This document shows, piece after piece, positions 26,771 to 36,926 of a DNA stretch of 64,000 bases. A program made the translations under genes and the position numbers. The notes beneath the pieces were generated by a model. The model did no database searches. It was not told where the DNA came from and saw only the letters and a list, made by a program, of their open reading frames with translations. Position 1 is the stretch's first letter, and every line of letters starts with the position of its first letter. This DNA is from Algoriphagus litoralis (GTDB lineage: Bacteria > Bacteroidota > Bacteroidia > Cytophagales > Cyclobacteriaceae): positions 62,001 to 126,000 of the forward strand of contig NZ_QGOL01000003.1 in NCBI RefSeq assembly GCF_003259255.1, written 5' to 3'.

Positions 26771-29185
26771 TTAAAAGTCGAAATCGCAGCTCATTTCCTC
26801 CATTCCGATAGGAGCACCGTCAGGAACGCTCAATGTTTGCTGAGCGGTGAACTCTTCCGGTAATTCTAGAAATGCTTCAATTTTATCTTCCAGATAGGCT
26901 CTATGCGCTTTCAGGACGCCATTGGAGGATTCCATTTCCGCAATTTTTTCCAACTGCATTCTGGAAATTGCTCTCACCGTCTGGGAGGCGTTTGGATTTT
27001 TAGCAAGCATTACCAAGTGGTCAACAAACTTTGCCTCAGTCATTAGTTTAATCTCGTTTTTCAAACCTCCAGGCATTGTGCTAGAGAAGACCTGAGCAGT
27101 AACCTGATCGAGTAAGTTCTCAAACCCCGGTAGTGAAGCATCCTGAAGATTTTGTAAATACACCCGATTGATTCTTCCACTTTCAAAAAGAAAGCTAAAC
27201 GTAGCATCTACGATGTTTTCAGCCGGAGCAATGGGATCAAAAGTAGGCCCTGTTCTGGAGGGGAAAGTTTCTCTGTTTCTTCCATAGCCGAAAGGTCTTG
27301 GTGGAATTAAAGCAAGTACGTGCGAGGGCACTTCGAGCTGATTGGCAGAAATGGTGGTAAGCAACGCACTGATCGCTTCGTTTTGTTCTTTTGCAGAAAT
27401 CCACTTTTGGCTGGACTGATTGTCTCCCTTGATTTTGTAGGTGTAATCCAGCCCACCGATAAGTTTACTTGTCGCTTCCAACTGATAGCGATGCATCAGA
27501 TAGAGTGGCACAAACACTTCCTCCAAAATTGCCTGTGGTTCACCTTCTTTGATGGCATTCAATCCAAAAGTTTTCATTCGGTTTTCCCGAAGTTTCAGCA
27601 TTCGCATCAGTTCAACAGGTGCAGAAGCACCATTGTCCCACAGATGGGAGCGCGGATGTACCCCACTTGGATTTCTAGAGTCCGAATCTGTGATAAATTC
27701 AAAACCTGCAGCATAGGTGTCTGTCAGTGTTTTTTCCAAAAACTCCTCTTCACTTTGACCCGGTGCTGGGGTTCCATAGCCATATTTGATGGCCCATTTG
27801 TCCCATTCGCCGATTTTCAAATCATAAGCCTGACTGAAATCTAATTCTCCATTTGCACTTTCTGTAATAAAAGGGTGCGGATAATCCATCACCGAAGAAC
27901 GATTGCTAGGTGAGGTAGCATAGCTGTGCGCTATACCGATTGTGTGACCGATCTCATGTGCAGAAAGCTGCTTCAATCGATCTAAAGCCATCTGCATCAT
28001 CCGTGGATCGACTGGTTTTCCCTCTTCGAAAGGCTGCAGCAAACCCTGAGCAATCAAGTAATCCTGCCTTACTCGCAATGAACCTAATGACACGTGACCT
28101 TTTAAAATCTCTCCTGTGCGGGGATCACGTACGCTTGATCCGTATGACCAGCCTCTGGTGGATCGGTGTACCCACTGAATGACATTGTAGCGAACATCCA
28201 AAAGATCGAGACCTTCGGGAGCTAGTTCTACCCGAAATGCATTTTTAAAACCAGCTGCCTCAAAAGCCTGGGCCCACCAGTTTCCACCTTCGATCAGTGC
28301 AGAAGCAACTGGCTCTGGTGTACCGCGATCGAGGTAGTAGACGATGGGTTCGACCACTTCTGACACCGCCGCACTTGGGTCTTTTTTCTCCAACCTATGG
28401 CGGGAAATGAAACGTTTTACCAAAGGCTCATCGATCGGAGTGGTGTAATCTTGATAGCTGATGAAGAAAAATCCGCCTCTTGGATCGAACTCCCGCATAG
28501 CATATAATTCAGGAAGCTCGATAAAGGAATGTCTCATCCGCACTGTTACAGCCTCTGGAGTGGGAGTTACTGACCGCAAATACCCTCCAGCACCCGTTCC
28601 AGTCAAGGTAATAGTAGCTTCTACCTCTGTATTTTGGGGAAAGTTTTTAGTCATAGGAAAGTACAGGCCGGAACGGCTGGCATCCACTCGGTAGGTACCC
28701 TGGCGGGATCGAGTCAATGTTTCGGATACGCCGTGAGCATCTTGCATGTAGAAATTGGTCGCATCCACAATCAACTTGTCACCGTCTTTCTGGGCGATCT
28801 CAAATCCCCAAAGTACAGATTCAGCAAAGGCATCCTGAATAGATTTTGCCTCATAGGGGTTGTCCGTATAAGCTCTGAATCCATAGTTTTTATGGACCAA
28901 AAGAATCTTATTTCCAGTCCGACGAAACTCTACCACCCGATCGTCACCAAGCTGACCTCTGTCAAGCCCGATGTCATTGGAGCCGACTCCTGCGGTCAAT
29001 GCATTGACGTAGAGAAATTCTTTGTCCAAACTGGAGATCTCAAGGTAAATTTTACCTTTTTCCTCGTCTAAGTAAAATGGGATAAATCCGTCTTTTTTTG
29101 TCATTTTGCTCAAATCCAGGCTTTGTGAGAAGGCTGAAAAAGACAAAAGCATCAAAAAACTCAGAAGGTATAGTGGTTTTTGCAT
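26771..29185 (-). CDS. Secreted zinc-dependent metalloprotease (DUF5117/DUF4953 family)
   Basis: An 804-aa protein. ATG 29185 is chosen because it places a standard signal peptide (MQKPLYLLSFLMLLSFSAFS) at the N-terminus; an upstream codon would add 7 residues before it. The N-terminal part matches the DUF5118/DUF5117 pattern (DGFIPFYLDEEKGKIYLEI), and the catalytic block is LSAHEIGHTIGIAHSYATS (HExxHxxGxxH) with a Met-turn-like SVMDYPHPF. It is a periplasmic or surface protease, substrate unknown; no T9SS C-terminal sorting domain is evident. The last residues (EEMSCDFDF) are acidic. A strong terminator follows. Confidence 0.88.
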   Translation of the reverse strand: MQKPLYLLSFLMLLSFSAFSQSLDLSKMTKKDGFIPFYLDEEKGKIYLEISSLDKEFLYVNALTAGVGSNDIGLDRGQLGDDRVVEFRRTGNKILLVHKNYGFRAYTDNPYEAKSIQDAFAESVLWGFEIAQKDGDKLIVDATNFYMQDAHGVSETLTRSRQGTYRVDASRSGLYFPMTKNFPQNTEVEATITLTGTGAGGYLRSVTPTPEAVTVRMRHSFIELPELYAMREFDPRGGFFFISYQDYTTPIDEPLVKRFISRHRLEKKDPSAAVSEVVEPIVYYLDRGTPEPVASALIEGGNWWAQAFEAAGFKNAFRVELAPEGLDLLDVRYNVIQWVHRSTRGWSYGSSVRDPRTGEILKGHVSLGSLRVRQDYLIAQGLLQPFEEGKPVDPRMMQMALDRLKQLSAHEIGHTIGIAHSYATSPSNRSSVMDYPHPFITESANGELDFSQAYDLKIGEWDKWAIKYGYGTPAPGQSEEEFLEKTLTDTYAAGFEFITDSDSRNPSGVHPRSHLWDNGASAPVELMRMLKLRENRMKTFGLNAIKEGEPQAILEEVFVPLYLMHRYQLEATSKLIGGLDYTYKIKGDNQSSQKWISAKEQNEAISALLTTISANQLEVPSHVLALIPPRPFGYGRNRETFPSRTGPTFDPIAPAENIVDATFSFLFESGRINRVYLQNLQDASLPGFENLLDQVTAQVFSSTMPGGLKNEIKLMTEAKFVDHLVMLAKNPNASQTVRAISRMQLEKIAEMESSNGVLKAHRAYLEDKIEAFLELPEEFTAQQTLSVPDGAPIGMEEMSCDFDF

Positions 29186-29248
29186 AGGTATATAGCTTTG
29201 TCCCAAATTATCAAAAAGGGATGGGACTCCAGCACCATTAATGGAAAA

Positions 29249-31342
29249 TCACCGAAGAAAATATCGGATCATCAGCGCTGTATCCGTTTGATTCGGACCT
29301 TCAATAGTCTGCAGTCCGCTGCTGATGACCTCTCGATCGGTATAGCTTGTTCGAGCAAATCTCAAATAAGCGGTGAGTTTCGGGGTGAATTGGTACTGGC
29401 CCAGCAAATAATACCGCATGCCCTGTCCCGAAAAAGCCGGTATAGAAAAGGTCCATAAGACATTGTTTTCAAAAGCATAGAGGCGATTGTCGTAGGTCTC
29501 AGCATCAAAAAGTGCGATTCTACCTGTCAGGCGCCAGTTCTTTTGGCCATACTGCACATCCTGCAAGATCATCAGCCCATGGGAGATTTTATCTTCGATT
29601 TTCACACGACTCATCAGGATTCTTGATCTGAGGAAAAAGTCTTTCGTCACGTGAGTCTCCAGACTGAGCAGTCCGTTGATTTTATTGACAGGCTTTACCA
29701 GATAGGGCAGGGCTGGTTCTCCAGAGTCTGAGAGATTGCGGTCTTTTTGTTCCTCTCTGATTTGAATGAAGGCGATTAAATTTCTAGAAGGCTGATAGCT
29801 GATTCGTGCCAGCCATTCGTAGCCCTTGGATGGCGCATAGACCCGATATCTTAGCCAAGGGAAATTGAAAAAATCATAGTAGGCGTTGATTTTCCAGCGC
29901 TTTTCGGGTTTAATCTGAATTCCCATATACACCCCACGTTCATTGATTGGTCGGGTATTCTCTGAAAATCCCGAAGAATAGAAGCTGTGAAAATCTTTGT
30001 CATAATTTCTCCACAAAAGTGAAAAATCCACTTGTTTGCTCAGGCTGCTTACAAAACCTAAGACAGTTCCAGATCCGCCACTTTGTGAAAGGGCGGATTC
30101 TCCAAAAAGAAAGAAATTTTTCCAGTTGTAATTGAAATAAAGACTCGATACCAAGTTGCTTTGCCCGGCAAATTCAAATCGATTATAAATCTGAGGCGTA
30201 CGGAGCCAAGGTCTGCTAAATCGCGTAAAGAGTGCATTTGCTCCGACTTGAAATTTTCCAGAAGGGTGAGCATATTGGGTATTCCCTCCCAGACTGGTTT
30301 CCTGAAACTGGTTTTTGGTAGAAAGCTCACTTTGGGTGCGGTGAAGGCCTGATTGGCTAAAGGAACTGATGGTCTCATTGTCGGAATCAAGGCTGTCTCG
30401 GGCGATTGAAATTCTTCCGTCTCTGGCAACATGCGAAGCGATGAATGAAGCCTGCCAATTTTTGAATTGTCTGGTTAGACCGATTCCTCGGAAATAGCCA
30501 AATTCCAATGCTGCGGTGTAGGGCAGTATTCCTATACTGCTTCTTCTGACAGTTGGGACCGTTTCAGCGCCTTTACCCAAGGTATATCCTGCCCCGAAAA
30601 TCAAGCCCTGTCCGAAAGATGCCTGAAAATCTCCCAAAGCGATGGTTTTCCATTTGCCGACATAGTACCGTGTGAAATGAAAAGAGAAGAAGTTGAATCC
30701 AAAGCGGCCTGTTTTGCCATCCCAAGTGAATTGCTCCCCGGCATCCTTGTCCAAAGTCACTCCCATACTGAAATCCCGAGCATGCTGGATCCGAAATCGG
30801 AGGTAAACTGTATTGGGGTCACCTAAGTATCTGCTCGATAGCGTTCCGTTGCTACTGGTGTCTGCCGGACTGAATCCTCTCCTTTTTTCCCAAGTTCGTT
30901 GATGACGAAAGAGAACATAGGCTTGCTCCTCATCTCGCACGCGATCCCAGAATTTTTTGCTTTTCAACCCTGAAGTTCCTAAAGTGATAAAAGGAAGTAA
31001 GTTTTCGATCGTCACGAGATCAAACTCCGGTACTGCTTGAAGTTCATAAGGCGAAAGAAGAGGGCCATATGTATTTCGATAATTGATCAGGCTGCCTATC
31101 TGTGAGGGATTGAGCAGATAGGTAGCCTGTAATACCTCTGCATCTGCCTTGTTGATATCCAATGGATTAAGATAGAGTTGCAAAAGAACTTCGTAAATCG
31201 ACTCATAGTCAATGTCCTCTTCTTGGATCGGAAATAGTCGTTCAATGAAGGATTCCAAATCGACGGGATTGTTCTCTTGGGCTTGTGAAAAGACCGAAAT
31301 AGGAAGAGCATAAAAGAGGAAAAAGATCCACCTGGATTTCAT
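29249..31342 (-). CDS. Helix-hairpin-helix domain protein fused to outer-membrane barrel-like region
   Basis: A 697-aa exported protein with a signal peptide ending about SVFSQA. Residues about 50-120 contain two helix-hairpin-helix units of ComEA type (YLNPLDINKADAEVLQATYLL and a second PLLSPYELQAVPEFDL). From about 150 to the end the sequence is strand-rich with many Arg/Tyr/Phe and ends in an aromatic/basic RYFLR, like a large outer-membrane barrel. HhH domains usually bind DNA, which makes the fusion odd for an exported protein; DNA uptake or surface DNA binding is one guess. Its ATG shares one base with the stop of the upstream barrel gene. Confidence 0.7.
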   Translation of the reverse strand: MKSRWIFFLFYALPISVFSQAQENNPVDLESFIERLFPIQEEDIDYESIYEVLLQLYLNPLDINKADAEVLQATYLLNPSQIGSLINYRNTYGPLLSPYELQAVPEFDLVTIENLLPFITLGTSGLKSKKFWDRVRDEEQAYVLFRHQRTWEKRRGFSPADTSSNGTLSSRYLGDPNTVYLRFRIQHARDFSMGVTLDKDAGEQFTWDGKTGRFGFNFFSFHFTRYYVGKWKTIALGDFQASFGQGLIFGAGYTLGKGAETVPTVRRSSIGILPYTAALEFGYFRGIGLTRQFKNWQASFIASHVARDGRISIARDSLDSDNETISSFSQSGLHRTQSELSTKNQFQETSLGGNTQYAHPSGKFQVGANALFTRFSRPWLRTPQIYNRFEFAGQSNLVSSLYFNYNWKNFFLFGESALSQSGGSGTVLGFVSSLSKQVDFSLLWRNYDKDFHSFYSSGFSENTRPINERGVYMGIQIKPEKRWKINAYYDFFNFPWLRYRVYAPSKGYEWLARISYQPSRNLIAFIQIREEQKDRNLSDSGEPALPYLVKPVNKINGLLSLETHVTKDFFLRSRILMSRVKIEDKISHGLMILQDVQYGQKNWRLTGRIALFDAETYDNRLYAFENNVLWTFSIPAFSGQGMRYYLLGQYQFTPKLTAYLRFARTSYTDREVISSGLQTIEGPNQTDTALMIRYFLR

Positions 31343-32160
31343 CAGTTCTCAAGATTATATACCAAGCTCAGATGGTGGGTTCTTCCCAAAGCGGTGTTTT
31401 GGCCATAGGCATAGTCAAACCCAAAGCGATCCTTTCTCAAACCCAATCCAAAACTTAGTCGGGCCGGATTACTGCTGATTCCAGTTCGCAGAAAAAGCCA
31501 TTCTTTAAATTGGTATTCAATGCCTGCCCGAAATATTGGCGCTAGCTCGATGTCCTTTTCCGCTTCTGCGCTGATTCTGACTGTTTCTCCCGCTAGATAA
31601 GTTATCCCAATTTGCATCAGGGTGGGGAGTCTTTGCTCGTTATTTTGGCTAACTTTTGCCCGGTTTAAATTGGAAAAATTGGCGCCCAAGAAGAATCTGG
31701 GGCCGAGCTCTGCCACACCTCCAAGTGAAAAGAGAAAAGCGTTACCTGTTCCGAAGCCTTCGATTTGAGTTTGATGCCAATCTACTTTTGCTCCAAGACT
31801 TACAATTCCCAGTGTATTAGAAAATCCAAAACCGACTAACTGCTGGCTGAAAAGCTTTCCTCCAAATCGGGAGACTCCAAAGCCAAATGTTCCCAAGTCA
31901 CTTTTCCAACCTATACTCAGATCTACTGAGCTCAAGTCGGCAATTCCAAAACGGGAATCAAATCCCGCTGAAATTTGTGATTTTTCGATCCGGTCTAGCG
32001 CACCAATATTGTTGAAATAAGTCCATGAATCAGGCAAAAATACTTTTGAATTGCCCATGGCTTGACTTCGGGCTCCATGCGCCTGAGTGAGTGGATCTGT
32101 CTGGGCTATCCCATCAGTGGCCCTCCAAATCCAGAAGCATAAAAAAAGGATTCGCTTCAT
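31342..32160 (-). CDS. PorV/PorQ-like outer-membrane beta-barrel protein
   Basis: A 272-aa exported protein with signal peptide 1-20 (DGIAQ). The start of the mature part, DPLTQAHGARSQAMGNSKVFLPDSW, resembles the conserved GARxxAMGxAxVA-type opening of PorV/PorQ/UPF0164 barrels, followed by many amphipathic strands (FGFGVSRFGGKL, FLFSLGGVAELG) and an aromatic C-terminal strand. PorV and PorQ work with type IX secretion; whether this member does is not known. It is translationally coupled (1-bp overlap) to the HhH-barrel gene. Confidence 0.6.
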   Translation of the reverse strand: MKRILFLCFWIWRATDGIAQTDPLTQAHGARSQAMGNSKVFLPDSWTYFNNIGALDRIEKSQISAGFDSRFGIADLSSVDLSIGWKSDLGTFGFGVSRFGGKLFSQQLVGFGFSNTLGIVSLGAKVDWHQTQIEGFGTGNAFLFSLGGVAELGPRFFLGANFSNLNRAKVSQNNEQRLPTLMQIGITYLAGETVRISAEAEKDIELAPIFRAGIEYQFKEWLFLRTGISSNPARLSFGLGLRKDRFGFDYAYGQNTALGRTHHLSLVYNLEN

Positions 32161-32208
32161 CTGGTTCAGAAAAAATGTGAACCGAATTTAGTTAAAAAAA
32201 CAATTCAG

Positions 32209-32216
32209 CGAAAGTA
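32209..32216 (-). promoter_or_regulatory. Near-consensus -7 box TACTTTCG
   Basis: One mismatch to TAnnTTTG, upstream of the 31342-32160 gene on the minus strand. A small hairpin GGTTCA/TGAACC (32163-32168, 32178-32183) lies directly before the ATG. It could allow separate expression of the two downstream genes. Confidence 0.3.
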
Positions 32217-32228
32217 ATCAACTGAAAA

Positions 32229-33674
32229 TCAGAATGGAGCTTTGAAATTAAAGAAAAGATTGCCCTCTCCCTGATTATTTAGAGAATATTCAAATCTCAG
32301 CACAGAATCATACACCATTACCAAGTCAATCCCTAGACCATATCCATAAAGGTACTTATTGGACAACCGGGCGTTTTCTGGAATATTATTCCGGTCTGTC
32401 ACGGTACCGTGATCAAAGTTGCCACTGAGGTAGAATTTAAATGGAATTGTACTAAACTGATCCAGCGGCATATACCTGGAAATGTCAAAGGAAAGGTCGA
32501 GAAATTTATACCGGAGGCTGTTTTTGTGCACATACAGTTGCTGACCTTCGATGACATTCAGCTCATATCCACGGATAAAATTAGGTGAGTAACCAATTCC
32601 CCTCACCAATGTATAGGGCTGCTGAGGACTAAGGAACCATACGCCTGTCAATCCTGTAGCAAAGTGAAATCGATCATTGATTTCAAAGTATTTATTAGCG
32701 ACAATATTCACTTCTACTTCATCCAGATCTTCAGTATTGATGATTCCATATTTGGTTGCAGTGAACTGGAGTAGTTCCCCTTTGGTGGCATAGGAGACAT
32801 TATCCCTTCTATCGTGGCGAAAAGAGTACTGAAGAAAGATGTACTTCAGGTTATTGTCTTCTCCTTGAATGTAATTTGGGTTTTCCCTTAATACTTCTGG
32901 ATTAATCCAGGTACTATTGTAGCCCAGAGTTAAAAAATGAAAATTATAAAAAGTCCTTCTATACGTATATCTCAGTGAAGTAGAGAATACCTTTCGCAGT
33001 ACATCTTCATTTTCATTGGTATAGAAGACCTGTTTATTATTCTCAGACTTGATGGCTAAAGTTTTTTGGTCTGCATAGGTCAGTTGGATCGCGAGACCTT
33101 GTTTTTGCTTTTTGTCTATGTATGGTTTAGTATAGACCAAGTCTAATCCTTTGGTAAATCCGAGCTGGCCTGAGAATCTGAGCTTTTCATTTCTGCCACC
33201 TAAATTGCTATGGTTGATTTTTAGACCATAATTCACTCTGGAAAAATCTCTTCCTTGGTTGGTCCACCATTCTGAAAAATTTCTGTCTGCCAATTGAAAA
33301 ATAACCGATGGAAGTACATACCAGCGTTCTTTGACAGAAATCAGGATTTCCACTTCATCCTCGCCTGTAAAAAGTGGTGTCACCTCCACCTCGGTAAACA
33401 ATCTGAGGTTGTAGATTTTTTGCTGATCCGCATTGAGGATTTCCATAAATGACTCCCATTCGTAATAGTAATCTGTAGTGAAATCCAGTTCTCTCAGGAT
33501 GATACTTTTTTGGGTTTTCACATTCCCGATGATGAAGATATTGTTCACCTTGACACTGTCCGGAGTAGGGGGATTCACAGGTTCTAGGGTGGTATCTTGT
33601 GCGTAGCTTTCTCCGAGGCTCAAAGCCCAAAAAAATATAGAAAGCAATACGATATTTCTCAAATCGCGAATCAA
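32229..33674 (-). CDS. BamA/TamA-family outer-membrane protein with POTRA-like domain
   Basis: A 481-aa exported protein with a signal peptide ending about SYAQD. Residues about 40-115 form a POTRA-like unit ([21 protein letters not shown] ... [10 protein letters not shown]), and the remainder is a 16-strand-type barrel with [14 protein letters not shown] near the loop-6 region and a C-terminal FNFKAPF strand with terminal Phe. BamA-family proteins insert or translocate other outer-membrane proteins. With only one clear POTRA it is a small relative, not the main BamA. The start is a TTG at 33674, because an in-frame stop lies 9 bp upstream and no ATG is nearby. Probably first gene of the 33.7-29.2 kb set. 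Confidence 0.8.
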   Translation of the reverse strand: MIRDLRNIVLLSIFFWALSLGESYAQDTTLEPVNPPTPDSVKVNNIFIIGNVKTQKSIILRELDFTTDYYYEWESFMEILNADQQKIYNLRLFTEVEVTPLFTGEDEVEILISVKERWYVLPSVIFQLADRNFSEWWTNQGRDFSRVNYGLKINHSNLGGRNEKLRFSGQLGFTKGLDLVYTKPYIDKKQKQGLAIQLTYADQKTLAIKSENNKQVFYTNENEDVLRKVFSTSLRYTYRRTFYNFHFLTLGYNSTWINPEVLRENPNYIQGEDNNLKYIFLQYSFRHDRRDNVSYATKGELLQFTATKYGIINTEDLDEVEVNIVANKYFEINDRFHFATGLTGVWFLSPQQPYTLVRGIGYSPNFIRGYELNVIEGQQLYVHKNSLRYKFLDLSFDISRYMPLDQFSTIPFKFYLSGNFDHGTVTDRNNIPENARLSNKYLYGYGLGIDLVMVYDSVLRFEYSLNNQGEGNLFFNFKAPF

Positions 33675-33723
33675 AGGAATCTATTTGTGTAATTTTCGGT
33701 TCGGCTCTAATAAAGGAAAATCA

Positions 33724-33948
33724 ATGCTTAAAACCTACCTCCGAAAGATAGCTATATTTCCTGTTTTGGTTTACCAATATGTGATTTCTCCACTTTTTCC
33801 TGCAAGCTGTCGCTATACTCCGACCTGCAGTCAGTACATGAAAGAAGCCGTTTTAAAACACGGAGTGATCAAAGGTGGCATTTTGGGAATCAAGCGGATA
33901 AGCAGATGTCATCCTTGGGGAGGACATGGGCACGATCCAGTTCCTTAA
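33724..33948 (+). CDS. yidD: Membrane protein insertion efficiency factor YidD
   Basis: A 74-aa protein of typical length with the full family signature: [16 protein letters not shown] and [17 protein letters not shown]. YidD assists the YidC/Sec pathway in membrane protein insertion. ATG 33724 is preferred over the upstream in-frame TTG at 33685, because it gives the conserved N-terminus and has an AAAGGAA ribosome-binding-like sequence in front. The stop codon interlocks with that of the convergent lgt gene (4-bp overlap). Confidence 0.93.
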   Translation: MLKTYLRKIAIFPVLVYQYVISPLFPASCRYTPTCSQYMKEAVLKHGVIKGGILGIKRISRCHPWGGHGHDPVP

Positions 33949-35048
33949 TTTCCCGCGGGTTTAAATCCGTTTTTTAAAGCTCTTCCGATCAGGATAAAAC
34001 CAATAATCACGAGTGGAATACTGAGAAGTTGGCCCATATTGAACTGCATCGATTGCTCAAAATCTACCTGGACTTCCTTCAAGAATTCCCAGACAAATCG
34101 CATTCCAAAGACAGAAATCAAGAATAATCCCAACAATAGTCCTTCAGGCAATCTTGATTTGTATTTAGCCCAAAGTGCCAATAGAATCAAGAAAATGACA
34201 AAATAGGATAGGGACTCGTAGATTTGAGTTGGATATTTAGTTTTTCCAAACGTCTTGACCGTCACCAGATAACCATCCGGTTGTTCTGCAATCTCGAAGT
34301 TCAGAGGGCTTTCTAGCGGTTCAGCAAGGTATTCTTTGGAGGACTTGAATTGGGTCAATGCATATTTAATATCGCGCTGGAGAATAGCGCCTAAGTCTTC
34401 TTTAGAGAAATTTCCCTTGTTGATTTTTATTTCAAAATTTAAAGGAACAATTCCATTGCCTTGGAGTTCGCCTGCACGATCTTCAGGCTTGTAAGCCTCT
34501 ATGGATTCAAAAGGAACCTTCAAGGTTTCCAATATTTCTTCCGCATCCCTCGCAAAGACAAAGCCCATATCTGTGCCTGTGTCCTTACCGCCGATTTCTG
34601 AGTTCATTAAATTTCCAAAACGAATCAAGGCACCGGTCATCGCTGTGACAATCACGATCCGATCTACCACCCAAAGGTAACTTTGCCCAGGAGTCCGCTT
34701 GGCGTATAGCCAAAGTGCAAAAAGAATGGCAATAGCAGCACCATGACTGGCCAATCCACCCTCCCAAACTTTGAGGATATCTATCGGATTGCTCAGGTAT
34801 TTCTCAGGTTCGTAAAAAAGCACATGCCCTAGTCTTGCACCGATGATGGTGGCCAGCACCATGTAAATGGTCAGTTTATCAACGAGTGCCTCATTCTGAC
34901 CTTCTTTTCTAAAAAAGTAAACCATAAACTGTTGGGAAATAATAAAGCCCAAGGCAAAAAGTAAACTGTACCATCTCAATCGATCAAAACCTGAGAAAAC
35001 AGCCTGATTGGGATCCCATACTACGTAGTTCAGAAAGGAGTGAAGCAT
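33945..35048 (-). CDS. lgt: Prolipoprotein diacylglyceryl transferase with ~100-residue insertion
   Basis: A 367-aa membrane enzyme that attaches diacylglycerol to the lipobox Cys of prolipoproteins. Family motifs are HG at 102-103 ([10 protein letters not shown]), signature [18 protein letters not shown] (142-159, with Arg143, Asn146 and Glu151), and YPTQIYES near 272. It is longer than E. coli Lgt (291 aa) because of a charged segment of about 100 residues (168-266) between the signature and the PTQIYE motif, where other Lgt proteins have a short loop. Last gene of the acpP-fabF-rnc-nadE-lgt run, 9 bp after nadE. Confidence 0.92.
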   Translation of the reverse strand: MLHSFLNYVVWDPNQAVFSGFDRLRWYSLLFALGFIISQQFMVYFFRKEGQNEALVDKLTIYMVLATIIGARLGHVLFYEPEKYLSNPIDILKVWEGGLASHGAAIAILFALWLYAKRTPGQSYLWVVDRIVIVTAMTGALIRFGNLMNSEIGGKDTGTDMGFVFARDAEEILETLKVPFESIEAYKPEDRAGELQGNGIVPLNFEIKINKGNFSKEDLGAILQRDIKYALTQFKSSKEYLAEPLESPLNFEIAEQPDGYLVTVKTFGKTKYPTQIYESLSYFVIFLILLALWAKYKSRLPEGLLLGLFLISVFGMRFVWEFLKEVQVDFEQSMQFNMGQLLSIPLVIIGFILIGRALKNGFKPAGN

Positions 35049-35057
35049 AATGGTGGA

Positions 35058-36896
35058 TTAGATTTGGTCTAATTGGTCAAGTTCTTCGGCAAAGCCTCCA
35101 GATAAAATTGGGAAGCGATACCATGTTTTAGGGTCAACGTTAAATTCATCCAGATGAAATGAAGGAGCCAATCGCTCCCTTTTCCATTGATTTCGGGACC
35201 AAAGTCGGAAAAATTTTTTGATATAATCTTTCAAAACGGAATCCTCTAACTCAAGTTCATCTTTTAAAAGAAGGAAAATATCCATGGGAGACCGCTTGTC
35301 CCGAATTGCCAGTCTTTCAATTTCTACAATAACCGAATAGGGCATAAGGTCTTTTTCATCCGTTTGGACTCTTTCCAGTGGCCGAAGTTCTGCGGTTGGG
35401 GTCAGTGAATTCACTAAGGAGAGACCAGGGCGGTCGAGATTCTTCTCTGCCCAATTGAGCCAATGCAGGATAAAATACTTGTCTACAGCAGCAATCGGCG
35501 AAATACTTCCGCTTGTGTCTCCATCCATTGTGGCATATCCTACATCCCCTTCACTACGATTGGAGGTAGAGAGGAGAAGTGAATGATTGATATTGGCAAG
35601 CATCCAGATGATCGGCGAACGACTTCGGGCCTGAATATTCTGGAGTGTAATATCATCTTGATCCCAAGTCAATTTTCGTCCGATTGCAGCCTCGATTTTT
35701 TCCGTATAGGATTTTACCTCTGCATCTATTGTCCAGGAATAGAACTTAGCGCCTAAGCTTTCAGCCAGTGCTTCTGCTGATTGTAGCGTCTCAGGTGAGG
35801 AATTCGCTGTGCCTTGGTAGGCAGTGGTCAAAAGCTGGCCTACAATCTCTTTTTCGGGATTTTCAGTTTTTGGGGTAAAATCAATTCCGAGTTTTTGAAG
35901 AAATTTCTCCAAGCCCAATTCTCCCAGTCCACGACGGACCAATTCTGCAACCAGTACCGCAATCGTGGAGGAATCAGCGCCTCCTGAGAGCGACAATACG
36001 AAACCTTTGCTTCTACTTTTGCGCAGGTAATCAAAAAGTCCCAAGGCCGAAGCCTGAACAAATTCCCATTCTTTCGGAAGTAATGGCGCTATTTTTTGAC
36101 TTTTTTCTTCCACCTCAACGGTGAATACCTGGTAATCTTTAAATGAAAGCAATTGGTTTCTTGCCAACAATTGCCCTGATTTTGCCAGTAAAATTTCCCC
36201 GTCAAAAATCATCCGGCCAGCCTCATTGCCCAGCAGATTGACATAGACGTAGTAGCAATTGAATATCTTGGAGCTGTTTTCGATCAATTCTTTTCGCTCC
36301 AGCGTTTTGCCCATGGCAAAGTGAGAGGCACTTGGATTGAAAATGAGGTCAACTTGGCGTTCACAAAGGCGGTATCCCGGGCGAGAATTGCCTCTCCATG
36401 CGTCCTCACAGATTTCAAAACCATACTGAATATTCTTGTGACGAAATGTCAAATCACCTAAAGGAACCAACTGCCCTTCAAATTCAAAATCAATAACTTC
36501 TCCAGCAGTCCAAGGTGTAAACCATCTAAATTCGTAATGGACTCCATCGATAGCCAAAAATTGCTTGGCAACAAATCCTTCTAAAATTCCATTCGCTATT
36601 ACGGCCACAGTGTTGTAGACTTTTTCCTGAATCCGGACAGGAACACCTACTGCTACGGTTATTCCCTTGCAATGAGGAATTAATTTACCAAGCTGGACCA
36701 ATGCTTTTTGGGGATACCAATAGCTTAAAAAAAGATCTTCCGACCCGTATCCGGTAATTGCCAATTCAGGGAAACAGAGAATTTCTACATTTTGGGCCTT
36801 GGCTTCCTGGATGGCAAGCAGGATTCTATTCAGATTTCCACTCCAGTCGAGGGGAGTTTGATTGACAGTAGCACCTGCTAGTTTGATGGCGGACAT
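35058..36896 (-). CDS. nadE: Glutamine-dependent NAD+ synthetase
   Basis: A 612-aa two-domain enzyme. The N-terminal nitrilase-type glutaminase domain carries the triad: Glu in CFPELAITGYG, Lys in FVAKQFLAIDG and Cys in YGFEICEDAW. The C-terminal synthetase domain has the ATP pyrophosphatase loop LSLSGGADSSTIAVL and later STSNRSEGDVGYATMDGD. It amidates nicotinic acid adenine dinucleotide to NAD+ with ammonia from glutamine. Cotranscribed with rnc upstream and lgt downstream. Confidence 0.96.
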   Translation of the reverse strand: MSAIKLAGATVNQTPLDWSGNLNRILLAIQEAKAQNVEILCFPELAITGYGSEDLFLSYWYPQKALVQLGKLIPHCKGITVAVGVPVRIQEKVYNTVAVIANGILEGFVAKQFLAIDGVHYEFRWFTPWTAGEVIDFEFEGQLVPLGDLTFRHKNIQYGFEICEDAWRGNSRPGYRLCERQVDLIFNPSASHFAMGKTLERKELIENSSKIFNCYYVYVNLLGNEAGRMIFDGEILLAKSGQLLARNQLLSFKDYQVFTVEVEEKSQKIAPLLPKEWEFVQASALGLFDYLRKSRSKGFVLSLSGGADSSTIAVLVAELVRRGLGELGLEKFLQKLGIDFTPKTENPEKEIVGQLLTTAYQGTANSSPETLQSAEALAESLGAKFYSWTIDAEVKSYTEKIEAAIGRKLTWDQDDITLQNIQARSRSPIIWMLANINHSLLLSTSNRSEGDVGYATMDGDTSGSISPIAAVDKYFILHWLNWAEKNLDRPGLSLVNSLTPTAELRPLERVQTDEKDLMPYSVIVEIERLAIRDKRSPMDIFLLLKDELELEDSVLKDYIKKFFRLWSRNQWKRERLAPSFHLDEFNVDPKTWYRFPILSGGFAEELDQLDQI

Positions 36897-36926
36897 AGGG
36901 AGGTTTGAGAATAGAAAAGTTAAATT

